From Fibrobacter sp. (GTDB taxonomy: Bacteria; Fibrobacterota; Fibrobacteria; Fibrobacterales; Fibrobacteraceae): 64,000 bases of DNA. The first letter of the stretch is position 1; each line of letters starts with the position of its first letter. Below the pieces are notes generated by a model. That model saw only the letters and a list, made by a program, of their open reading frames with translations, was not told where the DNA came from and searched no databases. The position numbers and the translations under genes are program-made. Below, in pieces: positions 26,152-35,814 of this stretch. The DNA is taken from positions 1-64,000 of the forward strand of contig JAKSIK010000013.1 in NCBI GenBank assembly GCA_024398835.1, in the 5' to 3' direction.

Positions 26152-26505
26152 ATGCCTCATTTTGTCTACATGCTACGCTGTGCCGGAAACCGAATTTACA
26201 CCGGATATGCTGTAGATGTGGAAGCGCGTTTTGAACAACATAAAAGTGGCAAGGGTGCCAAATTCACAAAGGCGTTTCCGCCGGAGTGCGTGTTGCGCAC
26301 GTTTGAACTCGAAAGCAAGGAATGCGCGCTCCGCCTAGAAGCCCGCATTAAAAAACTTCCCCGTCAAGAAAAAGAACTGCTGGCCGCTGGAGACGAGACT
26401 TTAAGAGACAATCTCATCAACGGCCTCGACGAAACGCTGGAAAAAAGAGCCAGCCGCGAGCGGAAGGAAAAGCAAGCCCAAAAGCGCAGCAGCGCCGAGC
26501 TCTAA
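26152..26505 (+). CDS. GIY-YIG family protein (YhbQ/UPF0213-like)
   Basis: A 117-residue small GIY-YIG domain protein: the VYML...YTGYA pair stands for the GIY and YIG motifs near 5-21, followed by ARFEQHKSGKGAKFT (catalytic arginine) and the glutamate in LEARIKKL. Similar to YhbQ, a putative single-strand DNA/RNA nuclease. A lysine-rich tail extends it. No Shine-Dalgarno sequence; TAGATT stands 6 nt before the ATG. It overlaps the convergent TauE gene by 4 nt. Confidence 0.85.
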   Translation: MPHFVYMLRCAGNRIYTGYAVDVEARFEQHKSGKGAKFTKAFPPECVLRTFELESKECALRLEARIKKLPRQEKELLAAGDETLRDNLINGLDETLEKRASRERKEKQAQKRSSAEL

Positions 26506-27290
26506 TCCAGAATCAGGTCTACAATCAGATACACCGCCATGGCAAGGCTTGTAATGTTGATGAACCGGCGGATAAATTTATTGCCTTTTTTGCGTTGCAG
26601 AAAGCTGCCGCAGTAACCGCCGAGATAAGCGCCTGCAGCCATGATGATGGCAATGGGCCAGTCAATTTTGCCAGCAATTCCAAGAGCCGCCGTACTGAGC
26701 AAGAGAAATACTGTGGTGAGGGCGTTTTTGAGGGCGTTGACCCGAATGGGGTCCAGGCCTGTATAGCGATTGAGACTGAGAATCTGCAGGAAGCCGACGC
26801 CAACCTGCACGATACAGCCGTAAATTGCCACCCCTGCAAATCCGAGAGCTCCGCCTAAGGTAAGTTTCGCAGGAGGCGTTTCTGGAGGCTTCCCAAAGAC
26901 ATTTTTGGACACATTGCTAGAGATGACAATGAGGCAAATCGCGATGGCGATAATCGCCTGAAACATCTTGTCGCCAATGTTCACCAAAAAGAAGATGCCG
27001 ATGATACCACCCACAAGTGTAGGGATTACCAACTGCAGAAAAATTTTCTTGTTGAGGTATCCATGCTTCGCCAAATTGAAAACGCTGCTCAGGTTCCCCA
27101 CAATGAGGCCAATGCGGTTGGTGCCATTTGCAACTGTGGCAGGCATCCCGAGGAAAATCATGATGGGAAGGCTGAGGGAACTTCCGCCGCCCGCGATGCT
27201 ATTGATGAGACTTACCACAAGACCAAGAATGAAGAATGCCGGATACTGACCGTATTGCCACCACTCGCCAAACTGGGAAGCATCCATCAT
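26502..27290 (-). CDS. TauE/SafE family membrane exporter
   Basis: A 262-residue membrane protein with about 8 hydrophobic segments and the TauE/SafE marks LINSIAGGGSSLSLPIMIFLGMPATVANGTNRIG. It probably exports a sulfur-containing anion or an organic acid; the substrate is unknown. The start at 27290 overlaps the stop of the upstream lipoprotein by 4 nt (ATGA), so the two are translationally coupled. Confidence 0.85.
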   Translation of the reverse strand: MMDASQFGEWWQYGQYPAFFILGLVVSLINSIAGGGSSLSLPIMIFLGMPATVANGTNRIGLIVGNLSSVFNLAKHGYLNKKIFLQLVIPTLVGGIIGIFFLVNIGDKMFQAIIAIAICLIVISSNVSKNVFGKPPETPPAKLTLGGALGFAGVAIYGCIVQVGVGFLQILSLNRYTGLDPIRVNALKNALTTVFLLLSTAALGIAGKIDWPIAIIMAAGAYLGGYCGSFLQRKKGNKFIRRFINITSLAMAVYLIVDLILD

Positions 27291-28561
27291 TTGGCCAGTT
27301 CCTTCAAAAGGAAGTTCTTGTTGTCCAGCACTTTTCCGCGCTGACTGTATTCCGGAAATTCCGCAAGGCAACGATCCAGAGGTGCAACGGCATCATTCAG
27401 CAACTGCCGTTTTTTCTCCACATCTTTCTGCTTCTGCGCCTTCGCAAAAATCTGACTTGTAGTTTTGCGTTCCTTGTTGCAATAGGCATCAGCTAAACCC
27501 TTATATTTTTCTACAGCCTCTGCGCGAAGGGTGCTGTACTTCAAAAGTTCCAAAAGTTTTTTTGCCTCGGCAAAAGATTCCACCTTTATCAAGGAATCGA
27601 CGGACGCCATTTTAGCATTAGGATCATTCTTGTTCCAGAATTCATTGGCTTCCAAATCTCTGAAACCAATCAACGCCTGGATTTTAGCGATAAGGTCTGC
27701 AATCTGAAGAGAATCTTCAAAATCCCGATAGCGCATCTGGAATGTTTTCGCCTGCTCCACAGCCTTTTCAAACTGGCCCTGAACATCTGCCAAATTCCAG
27801 ATTTCATCCTTCTCTTTTTTCGCCTTGGCAAGCGTGTTGTCAAAAGCGGTTTTCTTCTGAAGTGCGGCCCAGCCCACAAGAGAATCACCAGGAGAAAGAC
27901 TGATTAAGCTGTCCACAGCCGCAGCAACCATGCTATAAGCGGACTGCGCCCGATTCATATTTTGAATTTCAAGAACCAGAGGCTCGAATTTTTTTGATTG
28001 CTCGGCCCGCGTTTTGCCAAATTTCACCCGCAAGGAATCCGCCAAAGTTTCCCAAGAAGTCCACAGCGGCTTGATGATGCGGAAGCGCTCCACATAAGCG
28101 ATTGCAGAATCCGTAAGGCCCTGCTTGTACAAAGAATCTGCGTTTGCAAAAATCGTTTCGATTAGCGCAGGAACCGCAACGTAAGGGTCTACAAATTCTG
28201 ATGAAGATGGGGTGGACGAAGCGGGTTCCGGCATTTCTTGCGACTGGAGCGCATTCGTATCTGACGAAACAACAGCAGACGCTGCAGAAGTGGGAACCGC
28301 AGTGTCGCTGGAAGTTCCTTCAGATGATGACGAAGCAGCGGTATCTTCCGCCTTGGCATTTTCCAGAACCGCAGATTCCTGCGTTGCAGCAGCCTCCGGC
28401 GACTGTACATTTTTTTGCGGTGCAGCTGATTTTTGCGGTGCAGTAGATTCCTGATTCGCAACAGATTCCTGAACTACAGCGGGAGCGGGGCCACTTGCGG
28501 CACAGCCCGCAAGAAGGCAGACCGTCATCCACAACGCAAAACCAAGCATCTGAAATCTCAT
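27287..28561 (-). CDS. Lipoprotein with helical repeat-like C-terminal part
   Basis: A 424-residue lipoprotein; the start at 28561 has AAGGAG 6 nt upstream, and the lipobox LLAGC gives the acylated cysteine near 17. Residues about 18-130 are low-complexity, rich in Ala/Ser/Gln/Glu, including several QES/QKSAAPQ-like repeats; the rest is helical and could form TPR-like pairs. It sits between a class A PBP and a TauE exporter, so an envelope role is likely, but the function is unknown. Confidence 0.65.
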   Translation of the reverse strand: MRFQMLGFALWMTVCLLAGCAASGPAPAVVQESVANQESTAPQKSAAPQKNVQSPEAAATQESAVLENAKAEDTAASSSSEGTSSDTAVPTSAASAVVSSDTNALQSQEMPEPASSTPSSSEFVDPYVAVPALIETIFANADSLYKQGLTDSAIAYVERFRIIKPLWTSWETLADSLRVKFGKTRAEQSKKFEPLVLEIQNMNRAQSAYSMVAAAVDSLISLSPGDSLVGWAALQKKTAFDNTLAKAKKEKDEIWNLADVQGQFEKAVEQAKTFQMRYRDFEDSLQIADLIAKIQALIGFRDLEANEFWNKNDPNAKMASVDSLIKVESFAEAKKLLELLKYSTLRAEAVEKYKGLADAYCNKERKTTSQIFAKAQKQKDVEKKRQLLNDAVAPLDRCLAEFPEYSQRGKVLDNKNFLLKELAK

Positions 28562-28588
28562 TCTCTGCTCCTTCAACAATCTCAAGAA

Positions 28589-31500
28589 CTATTCCGCCTC
28601 TATAGGAACAAACGCATTGTTGCCGTCGAAGTCTGCGGGCAAATCCCAATCATCATCTTTAGGAAGAGCCGCAGGCGCTGTCTCGGGAGCAACTTCTGTA
28701 ATCGTCACGCCAGATGCCGCTTCGCCTGAAGGTGCCACCGCTGTCCCGGCGGCATTTTCTCCCGCAGTAGCTCCACCTGCATTATCTTCTGCAGGAGCTG
28801 CACTCGCCGCCTCAGCATTTTCCGCAGGCATGGGCATGCTGGTCACAATTCCCATCTCCGCAATGCTTTCGGCGGCCTTCGCCTGCACCTGGGGAGGAGC
28901 ATATCCCGGAAGGTCCAGCCAAGGTAGCGGGCGGCCCGCAGCTCCCGAGCCCGCGGGGACTGGAATGCCCGTCATAGGATCCACAGACAATTCGCCTCTT
29001 TCATTTTCCAGAAGCAGCGGCACATCGCCAGAAGCAAGAACAGAAATATCCAAGAAATCAATCTGGTGCGGAAGCCGCTGGATTTCAATTTCTTCCTTAG
29101 CATAAGCAGCCCACTGCGGAAGGCCACCGCTAGCGCCTGCAATACGAGTCCTTCCCGACTTCAGAGGCTTGTTATCATCAAAGCCCACGTAACTTCCGAT
29201 AGCAATCACAGAATCCAATGCCAACCCATTCTTCTCATTCACATACGTGGGAATCGCTCCCATGAAGGCCACATTCTTGTAATCGTTGGTAGTACCCGTC
29301 TTACCGAGGGCCGGAATCCGGAGGCTTGTCTTTCCATCGGGCGAAACAACCTTAATTGCATTATACTGGCTTCGGGCTGTTCCGTTGCTGAATACGGAAT
29401 GAAGCATCACCGCCATCTGGGATGTCACATCACTGTTCAGCACTTCCTTGGATTCCACCGCATTGCGGAAAATCGTGCTGCCGTTTCTGTCCTTGATTTC
29501 CTTGATGAAGCAGGCATCGGTCCAGTCGCCATCCTTGCACTTGTAAACCTTTCCCGTCAACATGGATTGGTATGCAGTGCTGATTTCACCCAGGGTAATT
29601 TCATTCACGCCCAAAGGCATGCTGAACACCTTCTGCAACTTCTGGTGAATGCCAATCTCATTTGCAAATCGGGCATATTCCGCAAAGGAGAGGGACTTGC
29701 GGAAATCGGGCCAGTAACGGAGTTCGCTCGCTTCCAGATAATCCTTCTCGGGATTCACCGGTTCAATCATAGTAGAGAGGCGCTTCACATCTGCCAAGGT
29801 GAAATTCCGGAACAGCACTACGGAATCCATTGGCGGTAACGTTGCCGCTACATCCGGGTCCAATTCCTGACCTTCGCGCTTCCGCAATACCTCGGCGTAA
29901 TTCTTGTAGTTGTGATCGATGAAGCCAAGAATCTTCCCGTCTTTCTTTGCCTGCTTTACAGCCACATCATTGTAGAAGCCGTACCGCAGATTCCAAACAT
30001 CCAATGCCTTGGCGATATTTCCCTCTTCCTCATATTTGCGGGCAAGAGCATCGCGGGCCTTGGTGAATTCAATTTCCTGCTTGGCGCCATCCTTCAATAT
30101 CAAGCCATACTTGTCACGCAAACGCGTAAAGTAGGCCTTCTCCTCTTCCTCGGCGCCACGGGCATAATCGTTCTGGGCAGCAACCTCGTCAAATTCCTCC
30201 TGAGAAAGCTTGTCCAGCAAATGCTCCAACAGCCAAATGCTCGCAATGTTTTCAGAACGCGTCGTGGCCCAGGCGATAGTCACCACATCACCCTTATTCT
30301 TGTGGTCAGGGCGCGGAAAATAGAACTGATTCACAAACTGGAATACATTGTAATCGTTTTCCAATTCGTCCAGATAATGCCAACCATGCTGCAATGCTAG
30401 GGCATAAAGAATTGGCTTCCAGCTGGAGCCCAACTGACGGAGGGCCTTGAAACTGCGGTCATAGCCCGTATTGTGGAATCCGCCTTGGCTTGCAAGCACC
30501 ATGCCATTCTGAATGGCCACCAAACCGCCCTGAAGTACAGGCTCCGTTTCAATCTTGCAGGGCACAAATCCGCCCACCTTCTTTTCGTCCAAAACACTAA
30601 CCAGAACGATGGCTCCCTTCTTCAACTGGGAAGCCAAAACCTTTGCAGGGTCATTATTGACTTGCGCTCCAAATTCCTTGATGGAAGCGGCATTCACCTC
30701 GCCTTTCAACTGACCAAAATTCAGCCGCAAGCCCACCAGCGTCCCCTTGGCATCAAACATCACGGAATCCACAGCACCGTAGAGGTAATCCCCTTTGCGG
30801 GCACTCTGGGCGCGATTTGCAAATTCAGCCTTCGGGAGAACAAAACCGCCAAGCTGCATCTGCAGATTGCTGATGTTGTTCTGCAGGGCGCGCTTTGCCG
30901 CATCCTGAGAGCGGGCATCCAGCGTGGTGACAATTTCCAGTTGCGCCTTGCGCCAATCGTCAATGCCTTTTTCCTCAAAGAGCTTCTGATAGAATTCGCC
31001 CGAAAGTTTTTCCTCAATGCGTTCCAGAGTTGTGCTCATGGTGAAGCGGAAATTGCCATGCTTAAAATTCAGCGGTGTGGCCAAAGCCTCATCCATCTGG
31101 CTCTGCTCAATGTACTTCTCCTCCACCATGCGGCCAAGCACATAGCGCAAGCGTTCCTCTCCGCGTTTTAGAGCCTTATCCCGACGCTCCTCATTCCGCT
31201 GAATGAAGGGGTCATAATTGAAGGGGCCTTTCACGGAGCCTGCAATAAAGGCACATTCCGCAAGAGTCAAATCCTTCAGTTCCTTGTCAAAGAAGTACTG
31301 GGCCGCAATGGCAACACCCTTTCCCGTGCCAGAGACATGGAACTGGTTCAGATAGAATTCCAGAATTTCTTCTTTGGAAAAATGCGTTTCCATGCGGAGG
31401 GCGTTGATGAGTTCCTTCCCTTTTTCCTTGATGCTCCGCTCCTCGCGACCAAAGATGTTTTTTACCGCCTGCTGCGTCAGAGTGGAACCGCCCTGACGCA

Positions 31501-31897
31501 TGTGGCCACTCTTGATATTACTCGCCATGGCGCGGAAGAATCCGTGGAAACTGAAACCGTTGTGATTCCAGTAGGCGGCGTCTTCTGCGGCCACCAAAGC
31601 GTTCACGATGTTTTCTGGAATATCGCCATAAGGAACATAAATGCGATGATTGGCATCGAAGAAGGCGCCGAGAAGGGTGTTTCCATCCCGATAGAACACA
31701 CGGGTTTCACCGGAGAGAACCTGCAGAATGGTCTCCCGATTGAACTGTTTTTCGGGGTCCTGGTCCGGAAGCACCTTGAACACGAAAATATACGCCGGGA
31801 TGCAGCAGATGAGACCCACCAGAGCAAACGCCGCCACGGCCTTGCAAAAGCGGACAATCAACGGACTTTTTTTCTTTCTTTTCTTCTTTTTCGCCAT
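28589..31897 (-). CDS. Class A penicillin-binding protein (PBP1-type)
   Basis: A 1102-residue bifunctional peptidoglycan synthase, longer than E. coli PBP1a. It has a lysine-rich cytoplasmic start and one membrane anchor (about 14-40). The GT51 domain shows EDAAYWNHNG (catalytic E105), GGSTLTQQ and the KN motif. The transpeptidase has SSWK near 490 (the S-x-x-K nucleophile), S-x-N in RSENIAS, and GKTGTTND near 865. The extra length is an insertion in the transpeptidase region (about 570-700) and a C-terminal alanine- and glutamate-rich tail of about 100 residues, which may bind partners. Expected in the inner membrane with the catalytic domains in the periplasm. Confidence 0.92.
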   Translation of the reverse strand: MAKKKKRKKKSPLIVRFCKAVAAFALVGLICCIPAYIFVFKVLPDQDPEKQFNRETILQVLSGETRVFYRDGNTLLGAFFDANHRIYVPYGDIPENIVNALVAAEDAAYWNHNGFSFHGFFRAMASNIKSGHMRQGGSTLTQQAVKNIFGREERSIKEKGKELINALRMETHFSKEEILEFYLNQFHVSGTGKGVAIAAQYFFDKELKDLTLAECAFIAGSVKGPFNYDPFIQRNEERRDKALKRGEERLRYVLGRMVEEKYIEQSQMDEALATPLNFKHGNFRFTMSTTLERIEEKLSGEFYQKLFEEKGIDDWRKAQLEIVTTLDARSQDAAKRALQNNISNLQMQLGGFVLPKAEFANRAQSARKGDYLYGAVDSVMFDAKGTLVGLRLNFGQLKGEVNAASIKEFGAQVNNDPAKVLASQLKKGAIVLVSVLDEKKVGGFVPCKIETEPVLQGGLVAIQNGMVLASQGGFHNTGYDRSFKALRQLGSSWKPILYALALQHGWHYLDELENDYNVFQFVNQFYFPRPDHKNKGDVVTIAWATTRSENIASIWLLEHLLDKLSQEEFDEVAAQNDYARGAEEEEKAYFTRLRDKYGLILKDGAKQEIEFTKARDALARKYEEEGNIAKALDVWNLRYGFYNDVAVKQAKKDGKILGFIDHNYKNYAEVLRKREGQELDPDVAATLPPMDSVVLFRNFTLADVKRLSTMIEPVNPEKDYLEASELRYWPDFRKSLSFAEYARFANEIGIHQKLQKVFSMPLGVNEITLGEISTAYQSMLTGKVYKCKDGDWTDACFIKEIKDRNGSTIFRNAVESKEVLNSDVTSQMAVMLHSVFSNGTARSQYNAIKVVSPDGKTSLRIPALGKTGTTNDYKNVAFMGAIPTYVNEKNGLALDSVIAIGSYVGFDDNKPLKSGRTRIAGASGGLPQWAAYAKEEIEIQRLPHQIDFLDISVLASGDVPLLLENERGELSVDPMTGIPVPAGSGAAGRPLPWLDLPGYAPPQVQAKAAESIAEMGIVTSMPMPAENAEAASAAPAEDNAGGATAGENAAGTAVAPSGEAASGVTITEVAPETAPAALPKDDDWDLPADFDGNNAFVPIEAE

Positions 31898-32035
31898 AAA
31901 AACACCAAACGGACTCTGCCTGCGGGAAGAGCCACTCTTTGTTTTGAATTTAGCATTTTGATAAGTTTTGATGTGGAAATCTGGTGAATTTGCAGGATTT
32001 GCGGGGGCTTTTTGGGGCTTTTTTAGGCAAAAGCC

Positions 32036-32064
32036 TTGAAAATTCCCCCGAAATTAAGTAAAAT
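32036..32064 (+). promoter_or_regulatory. Promoter of tRNA-Ser
   Basis: TTGAAA (32036-32041), a 17-nt spacer and TAAAAT (32059-32064), ending 15 nt before the tRNA-Ser 5' end. The rest of the 182-bp gap between the PBP gene and the tRNA holds a GGCTTTT / AAAAGCC hairpin and no gene. Confidence 0.6.
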
Positions 32065-32079
32065 TTAAGCCCCAAGATT

Positions 32080-32168
32080 GGGAAGATGGCCGAGCTGGCC
32101 GAAGGCGCGTCCCTGCTAAGGACGTATAGGACTTAATCCTATCGCGAGTTCGAATCTCGCTCTTCCCG
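32080..32168 (+). tRNA. tRNA-Ser(GCT)
   Basis: An 89-nt type II tRNA. The acceptor GGGAAGA pairs with TCTTCCC, with discriminator G at 32168. The anticodon stem GTCC / GGAC encloses loop CTGCTAA, giving anticodon GCT. The long variable arm (TATAGG-ACTTAA-TCCTAT region) and T arm GCGAG-TTCGAAT-CTCGC confirm serine identity. CCA is not encoded. A terminator hairpin follows. Confidence 0.95.
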
Positions 32169-32175
32169 CTGAAAG

Positions 32176-32204
32176 CCCCGAGTCCTTGTGACTCGGGGTT
32201 TTTC
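32176..32204 (+). terminator. Terminator after tRNA-Ser
   Basis: Stem CCCCGAGT / ACTCGGGG followed by TTTTT, a few nt past the tRNA end. Confidence 0.82.
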
Positions 32205-32312
32205 GTTCTTTCAGAACGCAAAAACTATCACCTCAGCCATGACCTGCGAACAAGTTCGCAGTCGCGGCACTCGGCTCGGGGTTTTTGCATACCTTCAGTA
32301 TCCAAAACTATC
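32191..32312. repeat. Duplicated hairpin-bearing intergenic element
   Basis: Two diverged copies of a short element (about 32191-32233 and 32270-32312) share CTCGGGGTTTTT, a small hairpin with a TTTC/CTTCA loop and a CAAAA-CTATC tail. The stem bases differ (GTTCT/AGAAC against ATAC/GTAT) yet still pair. Another hairpin, TGCGAA-CAAG-TTCGCA, lies between them. No gene is seen in the rest of the gap up to the NERD gene. Confidence 0.4.
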
Positions 32313-32371
32313 GCCGCGGGCATATTATACCGCGCGGCACATATAGCGCGAGCCCTGCACCAAAAAAACGG

Positions 32372-33292
32372 CTAGTTTCCGTGAAGTTTCTGCACAGATG
32401 CGCGATGGGACTGCTTTACCGCCTCACCCACATTCACGCAGGACTGCAATTCCCGACACCAGTCTTCCAGCTGTCTGGATGTATATACTGCGGGCCGCCG
32501 AGAGAAAGCCCTCCCTAGGGCATTCAGCAATTCCCCGAAATGCACCACCTGCCAACCATTTCCAATGTTCCCAAACTCGCCGCAGGCAGGAACTCTCTTC
32601 AAAACGCAGCGGTCGCTGAACACCACAAAGGAATAAACCTCCGCCTCTTCCAAACGAATTTTCAGTTGCCGGAGGAGCGCACCCATGTGACCCTGATTTT
32701 GCCGAATGGGGTTGTAAAACGTGTGCTTCACTTTTGCGTTGAGCACTTGTTCCCAGCGCTCCATTTCCAAGTCACCAGAAATTTCACCCGAAATATTCTT
32801 CGTCTCGAAAACATAGATGCCCGTCTCGTGCAAAAGCACCGTATCTATTTCCGTGTACCCTGTATGGGTTGGAATATATACGTTTTGTAGCAGGTAATGA
32901 TGCCGCTTGTCGTTTGCAGCAGCCCGCGCCACAATGGCCGATGTCGCCGCCTCTCCAAAAACTCCATGCTGATCATCTGCGAGAACCGCATCAAGGCCCA
33001 CGGCTTTTTCCGGATGAATGAAAGGCACCGTCTCGCTGCGGAACTGCACGCGAAAAGCCTTCCAATAGCTCTTGCCAAATTTGTGGCGGGTTATTTTGAA
33101 GCGATTCGTTTTGCGACCAAAAAGAACACGCTCACGGCATGCATTCAGTTTTTCTTTATCCTGGAGATACTCCTTGAAGCCACCATGACGAGGCCCGCGG
33201 TAAACGCCCTTCCCCCTTCGTGCATCACGAATGCGGCCAATCAATGCGATGGCCACAAGTGCTATGACAACGATGAAAATCCAAGAGTTCAT
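32372..33292 (-). CDS. NERD-domain membrane-anchored nuclease-related protein
   Basis: A 306-residue protein with an N-terminal transmembrane helix (NSWIFIVVIALVAIALIG) and a NERD domain at about 130-240: the acidic D in TGYTEIDTVLL and E-x-K in VFETKN form a PD-(D/E)XK-like site, as in many nuclease-related proteins. NERD proteins occur with DNA-processing genes, but the substrate is unknown. The ATG at 33292 is chosen; a TTG 24 nt further upstream is an alternative start. Confidence 0.78.
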   Translation of the reverse strand: MNSWIFIVVIALVAIALIGRIRDARRGKGVYRGPRHGGFKEYLQDKEKLNACRERVLFGRKTNRFKITRHKFGKSYWKAFRVQFRSETVPFIHPEKAVGLDAVLADDQHGVFGEAATSAIVARAAANDKRHHYLLQNVYIPTHTGYTEIDTVLLHETGIYVFETKNISGEISGDLEMERWEQVLNAKVKHTFYNPIRQNQGHMGALLRQLKIRLEEAEVYSFVVFSDRCVLKRVPACGEFGNIGNGWQVVHFGELLNALGRAFSRRPAVYTSRQLEDWCRELQSCVNVGEAVKQSHRASVQKLHGN

Positions 33293-33332
33293 AAGTGCAT
33301 AAAAGCCGCGTGACAATTACCGTGCGGTTCCA

Positions 33333-34151
33333 TCAAACAGGGTCATTTACGGGCTTGCTGTAATCCCGCTCTCCAAAGAGGGCGGTGCCTACCCGAATCA
33401 TGGTGGAGCCTTCCTCGATAGCTACTTCCAAATCCAAGGTCATGCCCATAGAAAGCTGGTCAAATTTTGCGAATACGCCGCCACGGGCGAGGAACTTGTC
33501 CCGCAGCTTGCGGAGGAAGGCGAAGCACTCCCGAGAATCTTCTGCAACGCCTGTGTTCTTCCCGATAGTCATAAGCCCGCGAAAGCACAAATGCGGAAAC
33601 TTTTCGCTTTTGCCATCGGCATCGCAGGAGCCCGCAATAGTCGCGAGTTCCTCAAGAAAGGATTCTGCTTCGTGAACATCAAGCCCACTCTTGGTCTCTT
33701 CCTCACCAGCATTCACCTGGAACAAAATATCCAAAGTCTTGCCGCCGGCGAAGTTCCCCGTCGCAGTATCTTCGCCAGCCATTGCAGCGCAAACCTTCTC
33801 CAATTTTTCCACCGCTTCCATACTCGCGATGGAGTGAATGCAGTCGGCAACAATGGCGGCCTTTTTCAGTTTGTTGCTCTGTACCGGGCCAATCACATGG
33901 CACTGCACAGGAGTTCCGTCAACAGCAAACAATCGCTTGCTGAACTTAGATTCCGCCTCCTGAACACGGTTCTCGCCAAAATCCTTGGCACCAAGTGCGA
34001 GTGCATTTTCCACCGCTTCCATGGGGTGAAACTTGCTCACCCAAATGAGCTTCACCGATTCGCGAGTGCGGCCAGCCTTCGCGCAAGCTGCTTCAATCCG
34101 CTTTTCCAGATTGGCTAAACTTTCAGCCATTTGTTCACGAGAGAATTCCAT
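33333..34151 (-). CDS. YggS/PLPBP-family pyridoxal phosphate homeostasis protein
   Basis: A 272-residue PLP-binding protein of the YggS/PROSC family: the PLP lysine is K40 in WVSKFHP, with FGENRVQE, HVIGPVQSNK and SMGMTLDLEVAIEEGSTMIRVGTALFG as family signatures. It lacks the second domain of alanine racemases and acts in vitamin B6 and amino/keto-acid homeostasis, in the cytoplasm. It has a small insertion near 120-140. AAGGAA precedes the ATG. A 49-nt gap separates it from the SNF transporter gene. Confidence 0.92.
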   Translation of the reverse strand: MEFSREQMAESLANLEKRIEAACAKAGRTRESVKLIWVSKFHPMEAVENALALGAKDFGENRVQEAESKFSKRLFAVDGTPVQCHVIGPVQSNKLKKAAIVADCIHSIASMEAVEKLEKVCAAMAGEDTATGNFAGGKTLDILFQVNAGEEETKSGLDVHEAESFLEELATIAGSCDADGKSEKFPHLCFRGLMTIGKNTGVAEDSRECFAFLRKLRDKFLARGGVFAKFDQLSMGMTLDLEVAIEEGSTMIRVGTALFGERDYSKPVNDPV

Positions 34152-34200
34152 AAATCAAAATTCCTTAAAAAATCCCTCCGCCAAGCGAAGGGATTCCCTT

Positions 34201-35610
34201 TTATCCGAAAATTTTTGCGTAAAGTTCAGGAGCGAATTTACTCATGTAGCCCTGTATCAAGAGTACTGCAATCAGTATCGGCAAAATCCACCTGAAATAG
34301 ACCTTGATGAACATGTTGACGGGTAACTTAAGGCCCTTACCCGTATTCACTTCCTTGAAAAAGTTTTTCTGGCCCCAACCATAGCGACTGCTACAGAACA
34401 CGGCAAAGAATATTCCGCCCAGCGGAAGCATTGTGTTGCTGACGAAGAAATCTTCCAAATCCAGCACGCAACTACCCGGACCGAAAGGTTCAAAGCCTGC
34501 GAGGACGTTGAAGCCGAGAGCACACGGGAGGGAAAGGAGTATCACCACGATGATGTTCCAGCCCGCAGATTTTTTGCGAGAAACACCCTTCAAGTCCATC
34601 CAGAAGGAAACGATGTTTTCAAACACCGCAATCAGCGTAGAGAGGGCGGCAAAACTCATGAACAGGAAGAAGGCCGCACCACAGAAGCGGCCGCCCGGCA
34701 TCTGGGCGAACACATTGGAAAGCGTCACAAAGATAAGTCCCGGACCCTGGCCAGGTTCCTGACCAAAGGCAAAGCAAGAAGGAATGATAATGATGCCTGC
34801 CATCAAGGCGACAAAGGTATCCAAGATACAAACGCTAGCGGCTTCCTTCGGGAGGGAGTGATCCTTGTTGATGTAACTACCAAAAATAGTCATACAACCA
34901 ATACCGATGCTCAACGTAAAGAACGCGTGTGCGAAAGCAGCAAACACAGCCTCGCCCACACCCTTGCCCGATTGGGTCAAACGATCCAAGGATGGAATCA
35001 AATAATAGCGGAGGCCTTCATCTGCACCAGGAAGCGTCACAGCACGAATGGCAAGAACCACAATGATGGCGAAAAGGCAAATCATCATCTTTTTAGTGAT
35101 ATCCTCCACACCCCTTCGGAGACCAAGAGAGACAATGCCAAGGCCAAGAACAATGGCAACCGTCATCCAGAAAATGAGAAGAGACGGATTGGAAAGCATT
35201 TCGCCAAAAGCAGCACTAATCTGTTCCGGAGTTCCCTGCAAAAACTCAACATCCGTCACCATCTTGTAGAAGTAATAGAACATCCAACCCGTAACCACGC
35301 TGTAGAAAGCCATGAGTACATAGTTGGCAAAAATCAGAAGGAACTTGGCCTTGTGCCAGTAGGTTCCCTTCGGCTCTAGATTATCAAAACTCATAGCCGC
35401 GCCACTACGACCAGCACGACCCACAGCAAGTTCCATCATCAAGATGGGAAGCCCAAACAGGAGCAAAAAGCCGAGATACGGAAGCACGAAAGCCGCACCG
35501 CCATACTGGCCAGCGATATAGGGGAAACGCCAAACATTGCCGAGGCCGATGGCACAACCTGCAGCGATGAGAATAAAACCGAGTCTTGATTTGAAGCTTT
35601 CACGTTCCAT
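34201..35610 (-). CDS. Sodium-dependent transporter (SNF/NSS family)
   Basis: A 469-residue neurotransmitter:sodium symporter family protein. The TM1 signature GCAIGLGNVWRFPY and the following GGAAFVLPYLGFLLLFGLPILMMELAVG are clear, and about 11-12 hydrophobic segments follow. It likely takes up an amino acid with sodium. No Shine-Dalgarno sequence is seen; TATCTT (minus strand, 35620-35625) stands 9 nt before the ATG. The 204-bp gap to the divergent RNase gene holds no gene. Confidence 0.9.
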   Translation of the reverse strand: MERESFKSRLGFILIAAGCAIGLGNVWRFPYIAGQYGGAAFVLPYLGFLLLFGLPILMMELAVGRAGRSGAAMSFDNLEPKGTYWHKAKFLLIFANYVLMAFYSVVTGWMFYYFYKMVTDVEFLQGTPEQISAAFGEMLSNPSLLIFWMTVAIVLGLGIVSLGLRRGVEDITKKMMICLFAIIVVLAIRAVTLPGADEGLRYYLIPSLDRLTQSGKGVGEAVFAAFAHAFFTLSIGIGCMTIFGSYINKDHSLPKEAASVCILDTFVALMAGIIIIPSCFAFGQEPGQGPGLIFVTLSNVFAQMPGGRFCGAAFFLFMSFAALSTLIAVFENIVSFWMDLKGVSRKKSAGWNIIVVILLSLPCALGFNVLAGFEPFGPGSCVLDLEDFFVSNTMLPLGGIFFAVFCSSRYGWGQKNFFKEVNTGKGLKLPVNMFIKVYFRWILPILIAVLLIQGYMSKFAPELYAKIFG

Positions 35611-35814
35611 AGTAGCAGAAAGATAACTAAATCAGCCTATTTTTGCCAACCCATTTCCACTGGTTCCTATCCACTAATTATATTTACATTACCCTGAGCC
35701 TAAAGGGCGTTTTTGGTGGTATCGTCTACTAGGGACCTTTTTAGGCACAAAGAGTTTCCATGGAATGGAAGCTTTTTGAGGGTGTTCAAATTTTTTTGCT
35801 TTTTAAGGTTTTTA

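Noticed and set aside
32168..32371. Integrative-element attachment site next to tRNA-Ser
   Set aside because: No integrase and no direct repeat of the tRNA 3' end were found in the window; the sequence repeats there are only the small hairpin element.
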